The notes beneath the pieces are model-generated. The model did no database searches, was not told the origin of the DNA, and saw only the letters and a program-made list of their open reading frames with translations. Shown here one piece after another: positions 45,922 to 55,200 of a stretch of 64,000 nt of DNA (positions within the stretch are counted from its first letter, which is position 1; every line of letters starts with the position of its first letter). The DNA comes from RGIG8244 sp045639325 (GTDB lineage Bacteria > Verrucomicrobiota > Lentisphaeria > Victivallales > UBA1829). The translations under genes were made by a program, and so were the position numbers. The stretch covers positions 124,001 through 188,000 of the forward strand of contig JAZUCU010000048.1 of NCBI GenBank assembly GCA_045639325.1, read 5' to 3'.

Positions 45922-46974
45922 TTATTGAAACAGTTTTGTCCTTAATGCATCAGCCCGTTCAGCCCCTTTTGCGAAAAAGGGATATTCAAAACAAATACAT
46001 TTCTCAATATATGGAGCAATGTTTTTGTTCTGATTCAAAACACGTTCCGGCGGTGCTGCAATAAACGGGGCAGGACCGCCGAAACAACGCCGTTCAAAAA
46101 GTTCCATGTGAGCCCAAAGTGTAATTCCTTTGGAAGATGTCATTTGCTTCCACAGTTTCCACATATTATCCTGTTCAGAAAGCAGACAGCCACTACATCC
46201 AATAGAATCTTGCGGAGCGAGAATGTCCAAAGGAACACCATCAAGCATTACATCCCAGAAATCAAGGAAATCATCTTCAAAACCCGCGGGATATTTGCTT
46301 GCAGGAGACATCAGGATTCGTTTTTCAGGAGCAAGATCTTTCACTTTTGCAAAATATTCTTTGTAAAGCGTATTCATCCATTTTTCCCGTTCAGCAGAAC
46401 GGTTTTGGCAACGATATGCTGTTTCAGGGGTAAAATAAAGGATCTCAAAACATTCCCGCCATTGAAGCAGCTCTTTCAAACAAGCGGTTTGACGTTCAAT
46501 TTCATTTTTGATTGCTTCATCATTGAGCAAACTTGTCCAACCGACAACAGAACCATATCCACCAAGGGCAATTTTCATTCCGGTTTCGCAGGCGGCTTCC
46601 AACATCTGAGGAACTACATTCCATTGTTTATATGCAGAAAAATATTTCGAGGGGTAGTAAGTCTCCTTCAATTCATTCCACATGGATGCCTGAAGCACAC
46701 CTGTATCGATCCCAGCGTTTTTCATTTCGTCAAACAATGAGATCCATTGTTTTTTGTTCCAGTCGAGTGTTGCTCCGCCGACGTAGTCAGGTGCATGTGC
46801 TTGAAGGTAACTTCCTGTGATAGGGATAACCGGCTTCTCCGGGGCTCCATTAAGTTCTACATATTTGCGGTTTTCGCTCAACGCACGATCCAGTTTTTTC
46901 TGATCGCCGGGAATGATTGCATCGGAAGGTTCAAAGATGTTGAAGCCGTTATATGATCCTACTTTCCAAGACAT
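45922..46974 (-). CDS. DUF4434-like putative glycoside hydrolase
   Basis: A 350-aa TIM-barrel-like protein without signal peptide. VIPITGSYLQAHAPDYVGG, WISLFDEMKNAGIDTGVLQ and the late LDILAPQDSIGCSG match the DUF4434 pattern, in which a barrel resembling a glycosidase ends in a PQD motif. Candidate acids are E174/E179 in the ILYFTPETAY region and the Asp of PQD. Activity is unknown. It lies 18 bases after pseudopilin 4 and just before the metallophosphoesterase. Confidence 0.72.
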   Translation of the reverse strand: MSWKVGSYNGFNIFEPSDAIIPGDQKKLDRALSENRKYVELNGAPEKPVIPITGSYLQAHAPDYVGGATLDWNKKQWISLFDEMKNAGIDTGVLQASMWNELKETYYPSKYFSAYKQWNVVPQMLEAACETGMKIALGGYGSVVGWTSLLNDEAIKNEIERQTACLKELLQWRECFEILYFTPETAYRCQNRSAEREKWMNTLYKEYFAKVKDLAPEKRILMSPASKYPAGFEDDFLDFWDVMLDGVPLDILAPQDSIGCSGCLLSEQDNMWKLWKQMTSSKGITLWAHMELFERRCFGGPAPFIAAPPERVLNQNKNIAPYIEKCICFEYPFFAKGAERADALRTKLFQ

Positions 46975-46992
46975 CGTCTTAACCTTTCCATG

Positions 46993-47637
46993 TTACTGTT
47001 CAGATGGTTTCAATATTTTGTAATTCATATCTAAGATTCTTACGCCGGAAACGTGTCCATCAATCCAAAGCATATTTGCCTTTTTGGAGTGGGTGGTAAA
47101 ACCCGGATAGTCATTGCCTTCTGCAGGAGTCGGATGTCTGAATTCGTATTTTGTTTTTCCTGAATCATATACTCTGCTGTCTGTCAACAAGATGATTCCC
47201 GAAGCATTTTTGATTCGCGCTCTCTTCATCCCTGAAAGGTTTGCAACAGATCCTTCAGTGGCATCTCCTGAAACATAACGATTGATTGCATAGTTTGTAG
47301 CCTGATCATCCAGATAAACAGCTTTTTGGGATGGACAAAGAAGCAGAGGATATTTCTTGTAGAATTGGTAAGGAAATTTCGGGTCGATATATTTGCCTAT
47401 CAGATGAAACCAATATTTATATCCGGATGAAGTGAAATTATATGGCAGAAAATCGTCATTATCATCACTGTAATTCAGAAAATAAAAACCGAGTTGTTTC
47501 TGATTATTCATACAGGAAGAGGCTCTTGCCGTTTCTCTTGCTTTATTCAATGCGGGGAGTAACATTCCTGCGAGAATCGCTATTATTGCAATAACGACAA
47601 GAAGCTCAATCAATGTGAATTGTTTTTGCTTTTTCAT
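46993..47637 (-). CDS. Pseudopilin-like H-X9-DG family protein (copy 4)
   Basis: A 214-aa protein, the smallest of the five copies. FTLIELLVVIAIIAILA starts at about residue 7, with Gln in place of Gly before the Phe, and the leader is only MKKQKQ. The C-terminal motif is HSKKANMLWIDGH, an exact H-X9-DG, and the protein ends about 20 residues later. A ribosome-binding site (AGGAGAAG) precedes the ATG. Located between the secreted DUF4838 protein (16 bases upstream) and the DUF4434 protein. Confidence 0.9.
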   Translation of the reverse strand: MKKQKQFTLIELLVVIAIIAILAGMLLPALNKARETARASSCMNNQKQLGFYFLNYSDDNDDFLPYNFTSSGYKYWFHLIGKYIDPKFPYQFYKKYPLLLCPSQKAVYLDDQATNYAINRYVSGDATEGSVANLSGMKRARIKNASGIILLTDSRVYDSGKTKYEFRHPTPAEGNDYPGFTTHSKKANMLWIDGHVSGVRILDMNYKILKPSEQ

Positions 47638-47653
47638 TTTTTTCTTCTCCTGT

Positions 47654-49936
47654 TTATTTTGTTTCTATTAAAACAACGTGGTCAACGATAAGTTTTCCAC
47701 CATCCGCTTTCTTTTGAGAGACCAGGAATGTATAGCCACGTCCGGGTAGTGTTGTAAATTGACTGGAAGTATTCACCTTCCCAACATGGATATAGCTGTA
47801 TTCCGGCTTAATTTGAGATGCATCAATAAATTTTTCAAAAATCACACGTCCTCTCCAGTGGCAAACATTCAGGATTTTTCCCTGAGAGGGCTTTGTGAGT
47901 TTAACCGCTATGTACAAATCATAATTTTTGTCAGCAGGAAGAAGGTAATGTTCTTCTCGGAATGTTACAGCCCACCCGCCTGTAGGAGGTATTTCGATTG
48001 CAACACCATTAAGAGCGTCTTTATCTTCGATGAGTTTTGCAAATTTATGCCCATGGTTTACATAAAAATCGACTTCCTCGATAACAATAAACTTCTTATC
48101 TTTGATAGATTTTATGAAATTATTTGTTCCACGTTCAAATCCGATTCCTTTGCTGAAAAATTCCATTTTATCAAGCATGATTTCCCCGGCATTATTTTCT
48201 TTTTTCCAAGTTTCATGCAAAGAGAAAAACTGTCTTCTTTTGAAATATTCGATCCAACCACCCGAAAGTTTTTGTAATTCAGCTTTTGAAACAAGTTTCT
48301 TTTCAAGCATCCGCTCCCAACGCACGATTATCATATACTCCATAACTTTTTGGAGTGTTTCGATGCGTTTTCTTATAACCTCAGAATCCGCCAACGCTTC
48401 AGCCCGGGAAATATATTTCAATGATTCGATAATGTCTTCATCCGAAATCCACACGGAATTGAGTGTGTAACATGGGAATGGAACATTGATTTTCTGATGA
48501 ACCTTATCACGAAAAGCAAGGTATTCCATAATCACAGGAGCAGCTTTTCCATAGTAATCTTCAACAAATTCTTTTATAACATTGTCAACGTTCAAATTCG
48601 GATTCCAGAGAGCTTTTGCCCAAACATAAGTTCTGAGTGCCTGAAAATCCTCCGGATTACCTTTGTTAAGCCCATTCCCCTGGATTTGCAGCATGTGAAC
48701 CTTGTTATCTCGAAGAAATTTAATATCTTCCGGAACAACTCTCAAGTTTGGCATAGGACTGAAATAGGTCAAAAATGAGGCAGCATAATCCCAGATATCT
48801 ATTTGATTTGTAATATTGCTCCACTCCAAAAGATCTTTTGCTATTTTTGCATTTGGTTCTCTGGTCGTATCGGATAACGGACGGGTAAGATCTCTACTTA
48901 AAGTACAATAAAAAATAGAAACATTCTTATGTGCTTTGATGTTTTGGGGAGGTGTTTGTGTATAACGGTACGCAAAAGTCTGTACAATCAGTTCAGGGTA
49001 ATCTTTTTCCAGATTTTCTGCAATATAGTTTGCAAAGTTAAGCATCGTTCCGGAGGGGCCTCCGAATTTCTTATCCATAGCGAGACAGTTTACACACTGA
49101 CAATGATTGTCATTATCGTTTTGCGTAATGGAAATAAATTTGGGGGCTTTATATTTCTTGAGTTCTGTTCTGACGTTTGCGAGAAAAACCTTCCGCATTT
49201 CCTGATTTGAAAGACAAAGCTGTCCAACCAACTGACCACCAATACGTTTCCCTTCGCGCAGAGAGAAATATTCAGGATTACTTTTCAGGTATTTTGCTGC
49301 TGGAAGAAAGACTTTATCAAAAGTATGCCAGGAGCCGATCAATTTAATGCTTCCACCCCATTCTTCTTCTGACTTAAAAACAGGATTATGTAATCTCATT
49401 CTTGCTCTATGAGCCGGGAGATATCTGCATTCATAAATGCCAAGAACACGAACAGGAATCGGAGGCGCATAACGATAAGATTTCTCAGGGAGATTCAGTG
49501 TTTTTACAGAAGGAACTTTTATTTCTGTTGCAGTCCAAAAACGGATTCCAAGCCATTCCAAATATTCGTAAACAGCATAAAGTGTGCCACGCGGTGCTTC
49601 TCCCGTAAGAATCAAATTATTACCTGCCGGAACAATCATAATTTCATCCGCTTTCCACCGTACTGTCTTGAGTTGTGGTAATAATTTTTCTGCTGCTTCT
49701 GATGTCCCGATCAGGATTTGATTTGTCCCTTTTGCAACATTCGTGATTGCTAATTTTACTCCGGTTGCCTTGAAAAGAAAAGACTGCAATTCTTTTGCCG
49801 CAGTTTTATCAGCGGCAATTGCATTTTTCGGTACATAAATGCTCCAGTTGCTTTTTCCGTTCTCAATGATAGGCATTGCTGAACAGAAAAAACAGAAAAG
49901 CATCAGAAGCGAAAAGAGCAGTATTTTTGTTTTCAT
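47654..49936 (-). CDS. Secreted DUF4838 family protein
   Basis: A 760-aa exported protein, signal peptide LLFSLLMLFCFFCSA. The N-terminal alpha-glucuronidase-like domain (AAKELQSFLFKATGVKLAI, LILTGEAPRGTLYAVYEYL) is followed by the DUF4838 barrel with the Cys cluster CQCVNC (about residues 275-282) after FISITQNDND. A beta-rich C-terminus of about 150 residues is probably a binding domain. ATG 49936 has AAAGGA upstream, and the signal peptide starts there; a longer frame to 50056 lacks support. Distant paralogue of the cytosolic DUF4838 protein at 37525. First gene of the four-gene AT-rich operon. Confidence 0.82.
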   Translation of the reverse strand: MKTKILLFSLLMLFCFFCSAMPIIENGKSNWSIYVPKNAIAADKTAAKELQSFLFKATGVKLAITNVAKGTNQILIGTSEAAEKLLPQLKTVRWKADEIMIVPAGNNLILTGEAPRGTLYAVYEYLEWLGIRFWTATEIKVPSVKTLNLPEKSYRYAPPIPVRVLGIYECRYLPAHRARMRLHNPVFKSEEEWGGSIKLIGSWHTFDKVFLPAAKYLKSNPEYFSLREGKRIGGQLVGQLCLSNQEMRKVFLANVRTELKKYKAPKFISITQNDNDNHCQCVNCLAMDKKFGGPSGTMLNFANYIAENLEKDYPELIVQTFAYRYTQTPPQNIKAHKNVSIFYCTLSRDLTRPLSDTTREPNAKIAKDLLEWSNITNQIDIWDYAASFLTYFSPMPNLRVVPEDIKFLRDNKVHMLQIQGNGLNKGNPEDFQALRTYVWAKALWNPNLNVDNVIKEFVEDYYGKAAPVIMEYLAFRDKVHQKINVPFPCYTLNSVWISDEDIIESLKYISRAEALADSEVIRKRIETLQKVMEYMIIVRWERMLEKKLVSKAELQKLSGGWIEYFKRRQFFSLHETWKKENNAGEIMLDKMEFFSKGIGFERGTNNFIKSIKDKKFIVIEEVDFYVNHGHKFAKLIEDKDALNGVAIEIPPTGGWAVTFREEHYLLPADKNYDLYIAVKLTKPSQGKILNVCHWRGRVIFEKFIDASQIKPEYSYIHVGKVNTSSQFTTLPGRGYTFLVSQKKADGGKLIVDHVVLIETK

Positions 49937-50039
49937 GATTTTTCCTTTCTCTTGTTTGTTATGATTAAAATTTTTGTACAGCAACAAGTTGTCTTCGGCT
50001 GAACTCTGTTCAAAAAAACAGATTCCAGCCAAACCTTTC

Positions 50040-50051
50040 TGGCAAATGCCA
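50040..50051. promoter_or_regulatory. Small palindrome in the leader of the DUF4838 operon
   Basis: TGGCA AA TGCCA, 5-bp perfect arms, about 105 bases upstream of the DUF4838 ATG. Possible operator for the adjacent GntR regulator. I could not find a confident promoter in this 178-bp gap. Confidence 0.3.
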
Positions 50052-50114
50052 ATCATTTACGGATCATCTTGTGGACTTCCGTATACTATTTTTTCACTAT
50101 ATAAAAACAAAAAA

Positions 50115-51176
50115 TTACTTTTCAGGTAAAATAATTTTACTTGATGTAATTTTTATTCCGCTTTCTAGGATCCCTGTCTTACAATAATTCAAAATCAGAG
50201 AATCTATAATCGCAATGTGTCTGGAAACATCATCCTGTGCTGTAACCACGGGAATCGCAAACTGGCACAAATTAAAGCCATTCAATGCATGAGAAACAAT
50301 GATCAGATTTTCTCCGATCCGGTACTGTTTCTGTAACGCAGCTGAAATTGCTCCATGTGTCAAAATAGAATCTGTAACAACAAGACCGATTTTTTGATTT
50401 TCCGGCATTGCATCAAGCAAAGAACACGTTGCTTCATAACCACTTCGAGGAGTAAGCTCAGCCTGCAAAAACATTCCAGAATCAAAATAATCAGGATGCG
50501 AATTGCTCATTTCCCCGTATATTTCTTTCTGTGTCACAATTTCAGGCTTCTGCCATAAATGCATTTTGTCACGATTTGTCAGTACTGCAATTTTTTTACA
50601 ACCATTGTCCAACAAATATTTATAAGCATTTGCAGTCCAAGCTGTGTCTGAGTGGATACAGGTATCCAAATCTTTATATGCATAAAGTCCAATAGCTGCA
50701 ATAGGAATTCCATGCAAATATTTTGCAGCTCCTGCAGCGAATGCACGGCTGGAAATCAAAACAGCGTTGAATGAATTTTCACGTAAAAACTTTCGAACTC
50801 GATTGCAGTCACGAACTGTATCAATATCCTCAAATACTTTATATTCACTGCCATTGTTATGACAATAATCGATAAAGTACTTCATAAACACAGCTTTATG
50901 AGCAAAGAGCCCCATTTCAGCTTTTGAGTCGAATACTACTGCGAAACGGTATTTGACCTGTTGTTTTACAAATATGCCTCTACCGTTAATTCGTTCGATC
51001 AAGCCTTCATTTTCCAGAATATCTAAAGCCCGGCTCATGGTGACAACGGTCGCATTGAACTGTTTTGACAATACAGCAAGGGGCGCCAATTTGGAGCCGA
51101 CAGGGTAATTTCCGGAAAGAATCTGCTCTTTCAGTTCCTGTGCAATTCTTAAATTCTTACCTTTGCTTGTTGTCAT
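50115..51176 (-). CDS. GntR-type HTH regulator with LacI-like effector domain (second)
   Basis: A 353-aa regulator. GntR winged helix at about residues 8-75 (LKEQILSGNYPVGSKLAPL, TMSRALDILENEGLIERING), then a LacI/PurR-like ligand domain (FNAVLISSRAFAAG, LLDNGCKKIAVLTNRDKM, IGLVVTDSILTHGA). Its promoter spacer contains a 16-bp near-palindrome, and part of that sequence recurs in the divergent promoter of the 51454 operon. It probably controls itself, the DUF4838 operon downstream on the same strand and perhaps the divergent DUF6067-GH36 operon. AT-rich like the rest of the block. Confidence 0.85.
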   Translation of the reverse strand: MTTSKGKNLRIAQELKEQILSGNYPVGSKLAPLAVLSKQFNATVVTMSRALDILENEGLIERINGRGIFVKQQVKYRFAVVFDSKAEMGLFAHKAVFMKYFIDYCHNNGSEYKVFEDIDTVRDCNRVRKFLRENSFNAVLISSRAFAAGAAKYLHGIPIAAIGLYAYKDLDTCIHSDTAWTANAYKYLLDNGCKKIAVLTNRDKMHLWQKPEIVTQKEIYGEMSNSHPDYFDSGMFLQAELTPRSGYEATCSLLDAMPENQKIGLVVTDSILTHGAISAALQKQYRIGENLIIVSHALNGFNLCQFAIPVVTAQDDVSRHIAIIDSLILNYCKTGILESGIKITSSKIILPEK

Positions 51177-51242
51177 AGATTGCTTATTCCATTCTCGTTG
51201 ACGTTTCTGCTTTTTAGGTGTAATATTTGATATTCTGTAAAT

Positions 51243-51271
51243 AATATAGCTTTATATGAAGCTGTTGTCAA
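51243..51271 (-). promoter_or_regulatory. Promoter of the second GntR regulator with operator in the spacer
   Basis: Minus strand: perfect TTGACA (51266-51271), 17-bp spacer, TATATT (51243-51248). The spacer region holds the near-palindrome AGCTTTATATGAAGCT (51248-51263). Confidence 0.7.
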
Positions 51272-51382
51272 ATCAAAATTCAAAAAAAAATCGAAAAAAT
51301 TTTTGTAGTCTGATTTCTGAGATTGTTCCCGTAGGGTAGAGGGTGGAATTTGTAAAAAAATCACTTTTTCTGTTGTTATGAC

Positions 51383-51410
51383 TTGAAAATGTGAAGCTTT
51401 ATGCTAAATT
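51383..51410 (+). promoter_or_regulatory. Promoter of the pseudopilin 5-DUF6067-GH36 operon
   Basis: TTGAAA (51383-51388), 16-bp spacer ending in TGC, TAAATT (51405-51410). AGCTTTAT at 51395-51402 repeats half of the operator candidate at 51248. The remaining gap (51272-51382) shows only AT-rich sequence. Confidence 0.55.
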
Positions 51411-51453
51411 GTACTGGATGGAAACATAAATAATAAAATACAGAGGTGTCAGA

Positions 51454-52212
51454 ATGAAGAAAAATTGTCGTTTTACTCTTATTGAGTTGTTGGTGGTTAT
51501 TGCAATGATCGCGATCCTTGCGGGAATGCTTCTTCCGGCGTTGACTGAGGCGCGTAACAGCGTAAAAGCAGCAGACTGCATGAGCAAGCAGAAACAAATT
51601 TCCGCTGCCATGATGCAGTATTCAAATGATTATAACGAATATGCCATGCCGTTATACACCGGGAATCAGGGCGGTGGAACATGGCACTCCGAGAGCATGA
51701 TTGGAACTTATCTTGGTGCCTGGCTTTATGGAGTTGATACATCCAAACCGGCAAGAAGTCCGGGAATCTTTTTCTGCCAGAGCGACAAAACATCAAATGA
51801 AGTCCGGAAGGTCAACACCAATGAATATGCGATGATGTGGGAAAATTCTTCTCCCATCAGTATCGGGTTGAATAAAAACATTTCCAAACATGCATCCTGG
51901 AACAGTACTGATCTCTGGAAAAAAACCAACACGTTCAAACATCCCTCCGCCAGTTATATGGGCGGTGACTCCATTGGGTGGGCAACTTGCCATAATACCA
52001 GCGTCGGCTCTGTTTTTGCTCCCTTTGTCGGGGATGGTACCTGGCATTACTGGCGAATCAACTTCCGCCATACCGGCAAACGTGCCAACGGGATGTGGTG
52101 GGATGGTCATGTCTCTTCCATTCGTTATACCGATCTCGCGGATAAATCAAATCCGAACAGCGGGAACCCTGCCGATATTAAATATGTTACCTTCTGGAAG
52201 GGTGCCAACTGA
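51454..52212 (+). CDS. Pseudopilin-like H-X9-DG family protein (copy 5)
   Basis: A 252-aa protein. The N-terminal helix FTLIELLVVIAMIAILA starts at about residue 7 with Arg before the Phe and leader MKKNCR. The C-terminal motif is HTGKRANGMWWDGH, with ten residues between His and Asp-Gly, one more than the canonical nine. The central region is Trp- and Gly-rich (GNQGGGTWHSES, WHYWRINFRH), more so than the other copies. AGAGGTG precedes the ATG. First gene of a four-gene operon leading into a 1206-aa exported enzyme 31 bases downstream. Confidence 0.88.
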   Translation: MKKNCRFTLIELLVVIAMIAILAGMLLPALTEARNSVKAADCMSKQKQISAAMMQYSNDYNEYAMPLYTGNQGGGTWHSESMIGTYLGAWLYGVDTSKPARSPGIFFCQSDKTSNEVRKVNTNEYAMMWENSSPISIGLNKNISKHASWNSTDLWKKTNTFKHPSASYMGGDSIGWATCHNTSVGSVFAPFVGDGTWHYWRINFRHTGKRANGMWWDGHVSSIRYTDLADKSNPNSGNPADIKYVTFWKGAN

Positions 52213-52243
52213 TTGCTGCTGAATAAGGAAGTGTTGAAAACGT

Positions 52244-55200
52244 ATGAAAAAACAATTGTTATTTGCGGGGCTCCTGCTTGGCTGTATCGCGGTATCGGCA
52301 TTTGAGCAGAACTGGTCATTCAAAAATAAAACGTCTGGTTGGAACGTCATTGAGCGGAACGACCGGAAAAATCAGATGTCCAAAACCGATAAAGGCATTT
52401 TGCTTAACGGCATGATTGCTGCGGATAAAGTGAAAATTTCCCGTGGAAATCTTGAGGTCAGAGTTAAAGCCAGAGCCAAAGGCGGAAAAGGTTCTCTTAA
52501 GGTTTATGTGTTGGAAACTTATCTCTCCAACAAGACACCCACGGCGGGTGCACAGATCATGGTTCCGGAACTCAGCGGCGAATTTCAGCAATTCACCGGC
52601 TTTGTTCAGATCGTCCCCTGGCATCCTGTCTCCCACGTGCAGCTGTTGCTTGATGGCGAAAATGTGGAAATTGAAGATGTTACGTTCCGGAGAAGTGGCG
52701 ATGTGGTCAAACGTCAGTATCTGCCTTCTGTTGCCACGATTCCCATGCTGAAAGAACCGCTGGATCTCAATGGTCCTTTCCGGTCGGGATTTTTCAAGCG
52801 TAACGGCATTTTCATTCAGAATGGATTCCGTGATTTCCTTTCCGGAAAAAATACGAACCGCCAGAGTGACTGCTATCTGCTTGCGGATAAAGATAATCTG
52901 TATGTGGCAACCGTCTACCCCTGTCCTCCGGGCGGTGTGATTACTAAAGTCAAAACCAATGATGGTCAGGTTTATCTTGATGATTCACTGGAAGTCATGA
53001 TCACGCCGGAAGGTAACAGCAAGAAGCCAGCGCGTTTCTATCAGATCATTGCAAACTTTGCCGGTTATGTGTACGATAAAGAGCATGACCTTGCCATCGG
53101 GCAGCATTATCAGGGTTGGAACTGCCCCGGACTGGAAGTGAAAAGAATGCGTTACGGGGTGAATGACGGGCGGAATCATTATATCCTGATGATGAAGATA
53201 CCGTTCAAATCCTTGAAAATTAATGATCCTTCGAAAACATTCGGCGTCAGCGTCTGCCGGAACTTCAAGAGTCCGGACGTCAATGGCATTTTGACCGGGA
53301 CCCGTTATGATGATTATGAAAATATGCTGAAATGCCGTGTTGTTCCCAATGCGCCCAGTGTCGGTTGGACAGTGAATGATTTGACCGGGGACGGCTATTA
53401 TAAAGTTGATCTTACGGTGACCCCGAAAGGTGCGCCGCTGAAAATGCAGATTCGTGACAGCAACGGCAAAGTCATCAAAGAAAAAAGTGTAACTGCCGGG
53501 AAGACGGTTCTTACGGTTGACGATACGGAGCGGAATCAACAGAGTGCCATGTATGATGCCATTGTTCAGGATGCCGCCGGAAATACGCTGTTCCGTCATC
53601 AGCATGTATTGGAAACAGGAATTTATTCCAAAGTTGCCTCCATTCAGCCGCAGAAAAAGACAAAACTTCTGACTGTTGAACATTATCCCTGGCAGAAAAA
53701 GATCAACATCCGCTGGAACGCCATGAGCCGGGAAAATCAGAAAGATGCAGCCCGTGCCGAGATTACCATTACCGGTCCGGATGGCAAACGGCAGACTTTG
53801 AAACAGAATAAGATCGACTTCTATGAAAATCAGGGACATGCGGTGTTTGCATTCGAGCCTGCTGTTCACGGAAAATATAAAGTCGAAGCAAAATATTTCA
53901 ATCGTAACGGCGTTGTGATTGCGGTCGGCGATGATCAATTTGAAACGAAAAACTTTGAATGGCTGGGCAACAAAATCGGCTGCGATGATATCATTGTTCC
54001 TCCTTATACGCCGATGGTGGTCAAAGGGCAGACGGTTTCTCATCTGCTCCGAGACTTTGTATTCGGCAAGAATGGTCTTCCGGCATCCGTCAAAGCGGCG
54101 GGTGGCGAAGTGCTGGCTTCTCCCATTGATTTTGAGATTAAAGCCTTCGGTAAAGTATTGAAGGCAAAGAAGTCTGCGTTCCAATTCACCAAAAAGAGCC
54201 CGACGCGTGTGGAATTCACGGCTACTACCGATTATCCCGGCTTGAAAGTCAAGCTGGATGCCTGGATGGAATATGACGGATTCCTGTTTTATACCATGAA
54301 TCTGATTCCGGAGTCCACTATCAAAATCGACTCCTTCGTGATGAAAATGCATTATAAAAATGCCATTTTGTTCCATTACGGAAATCAGGAAATCCGGACG
54401 AACCGCTCTTACTATCATATTCCGGAAGATCTGCCCGGAACTGGAAAAATCTGGGATACAAAGAATGTGAAAGTGGATAATCTCCGCACAAAATTCCTGC
54501 CTTACGTCTGGCTTGGCGAACACAAACGCGGGCTTTTCTGGTTTGCAGAAAGCGATAAAGGCTGGAGCACGAAAATGGAAAACAGCGGCTATGATCTGCA
54601 TCGTGAAAAAGATGGTTCAATCAGCATGCGGATCAAATTTATCAATGTCCCTGTGGAGCTGAAATCTGCCCGGGCGATTCAGTTCGGATTTCTTGCCACG
54701 CCGATCAAGCCGGATAAAACCGGACATCAGTTGAGTTACCGTTGGGATCACACCATGGGGATGGGCGTTCTGACTTGCGGTTTTGAAATTCTTGATACCT
54801 GGATGACTCAGCAGCTCGCCTATAAGGATCCGAAGAAGTCTCATGTGATGTATCTTGCCGGCAACCTTTACAATGCCGGAGAATCTGAGTTCAAATATTT
54901 TGCGCAGGAAGCATTGATCAAGCCCCGGATGGATTATACCCTTTCCATGGGATCGCAGAAATACAAAGTCAAAGGTCCCAAAAGTGATGCCTATCTGCTG
55001 AATTATGTGGATTGGAGTCCGGGGCTCCGGGATTTCTACATCTGGCGTATGGAAAAAATTCTCCGTGACACCATGATGGATGGAATTTATCTGGACAACA
55101 ACTATCCGACCTTCGACAAAGACATGCAGAAACAGGGCAAACTGGCGTATTTGCGTGAGGACGGAACGATTCAGCCGGGAAGCCACATCCTCGTTGTCCG

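Noticed and set aside
49937..50056. 40-residue N-terminal extension of the secreted DUF4838 protein
   Set aside because: It would bury the signal peptide; AAAGGA precedes the internal ATG at 49936.
52985..54601. Long antisense frames opposite the DUF6067-like gene (also 54617-55831)
   Set aside because: No motifs and full overlap with a well-supported exported enzyme.
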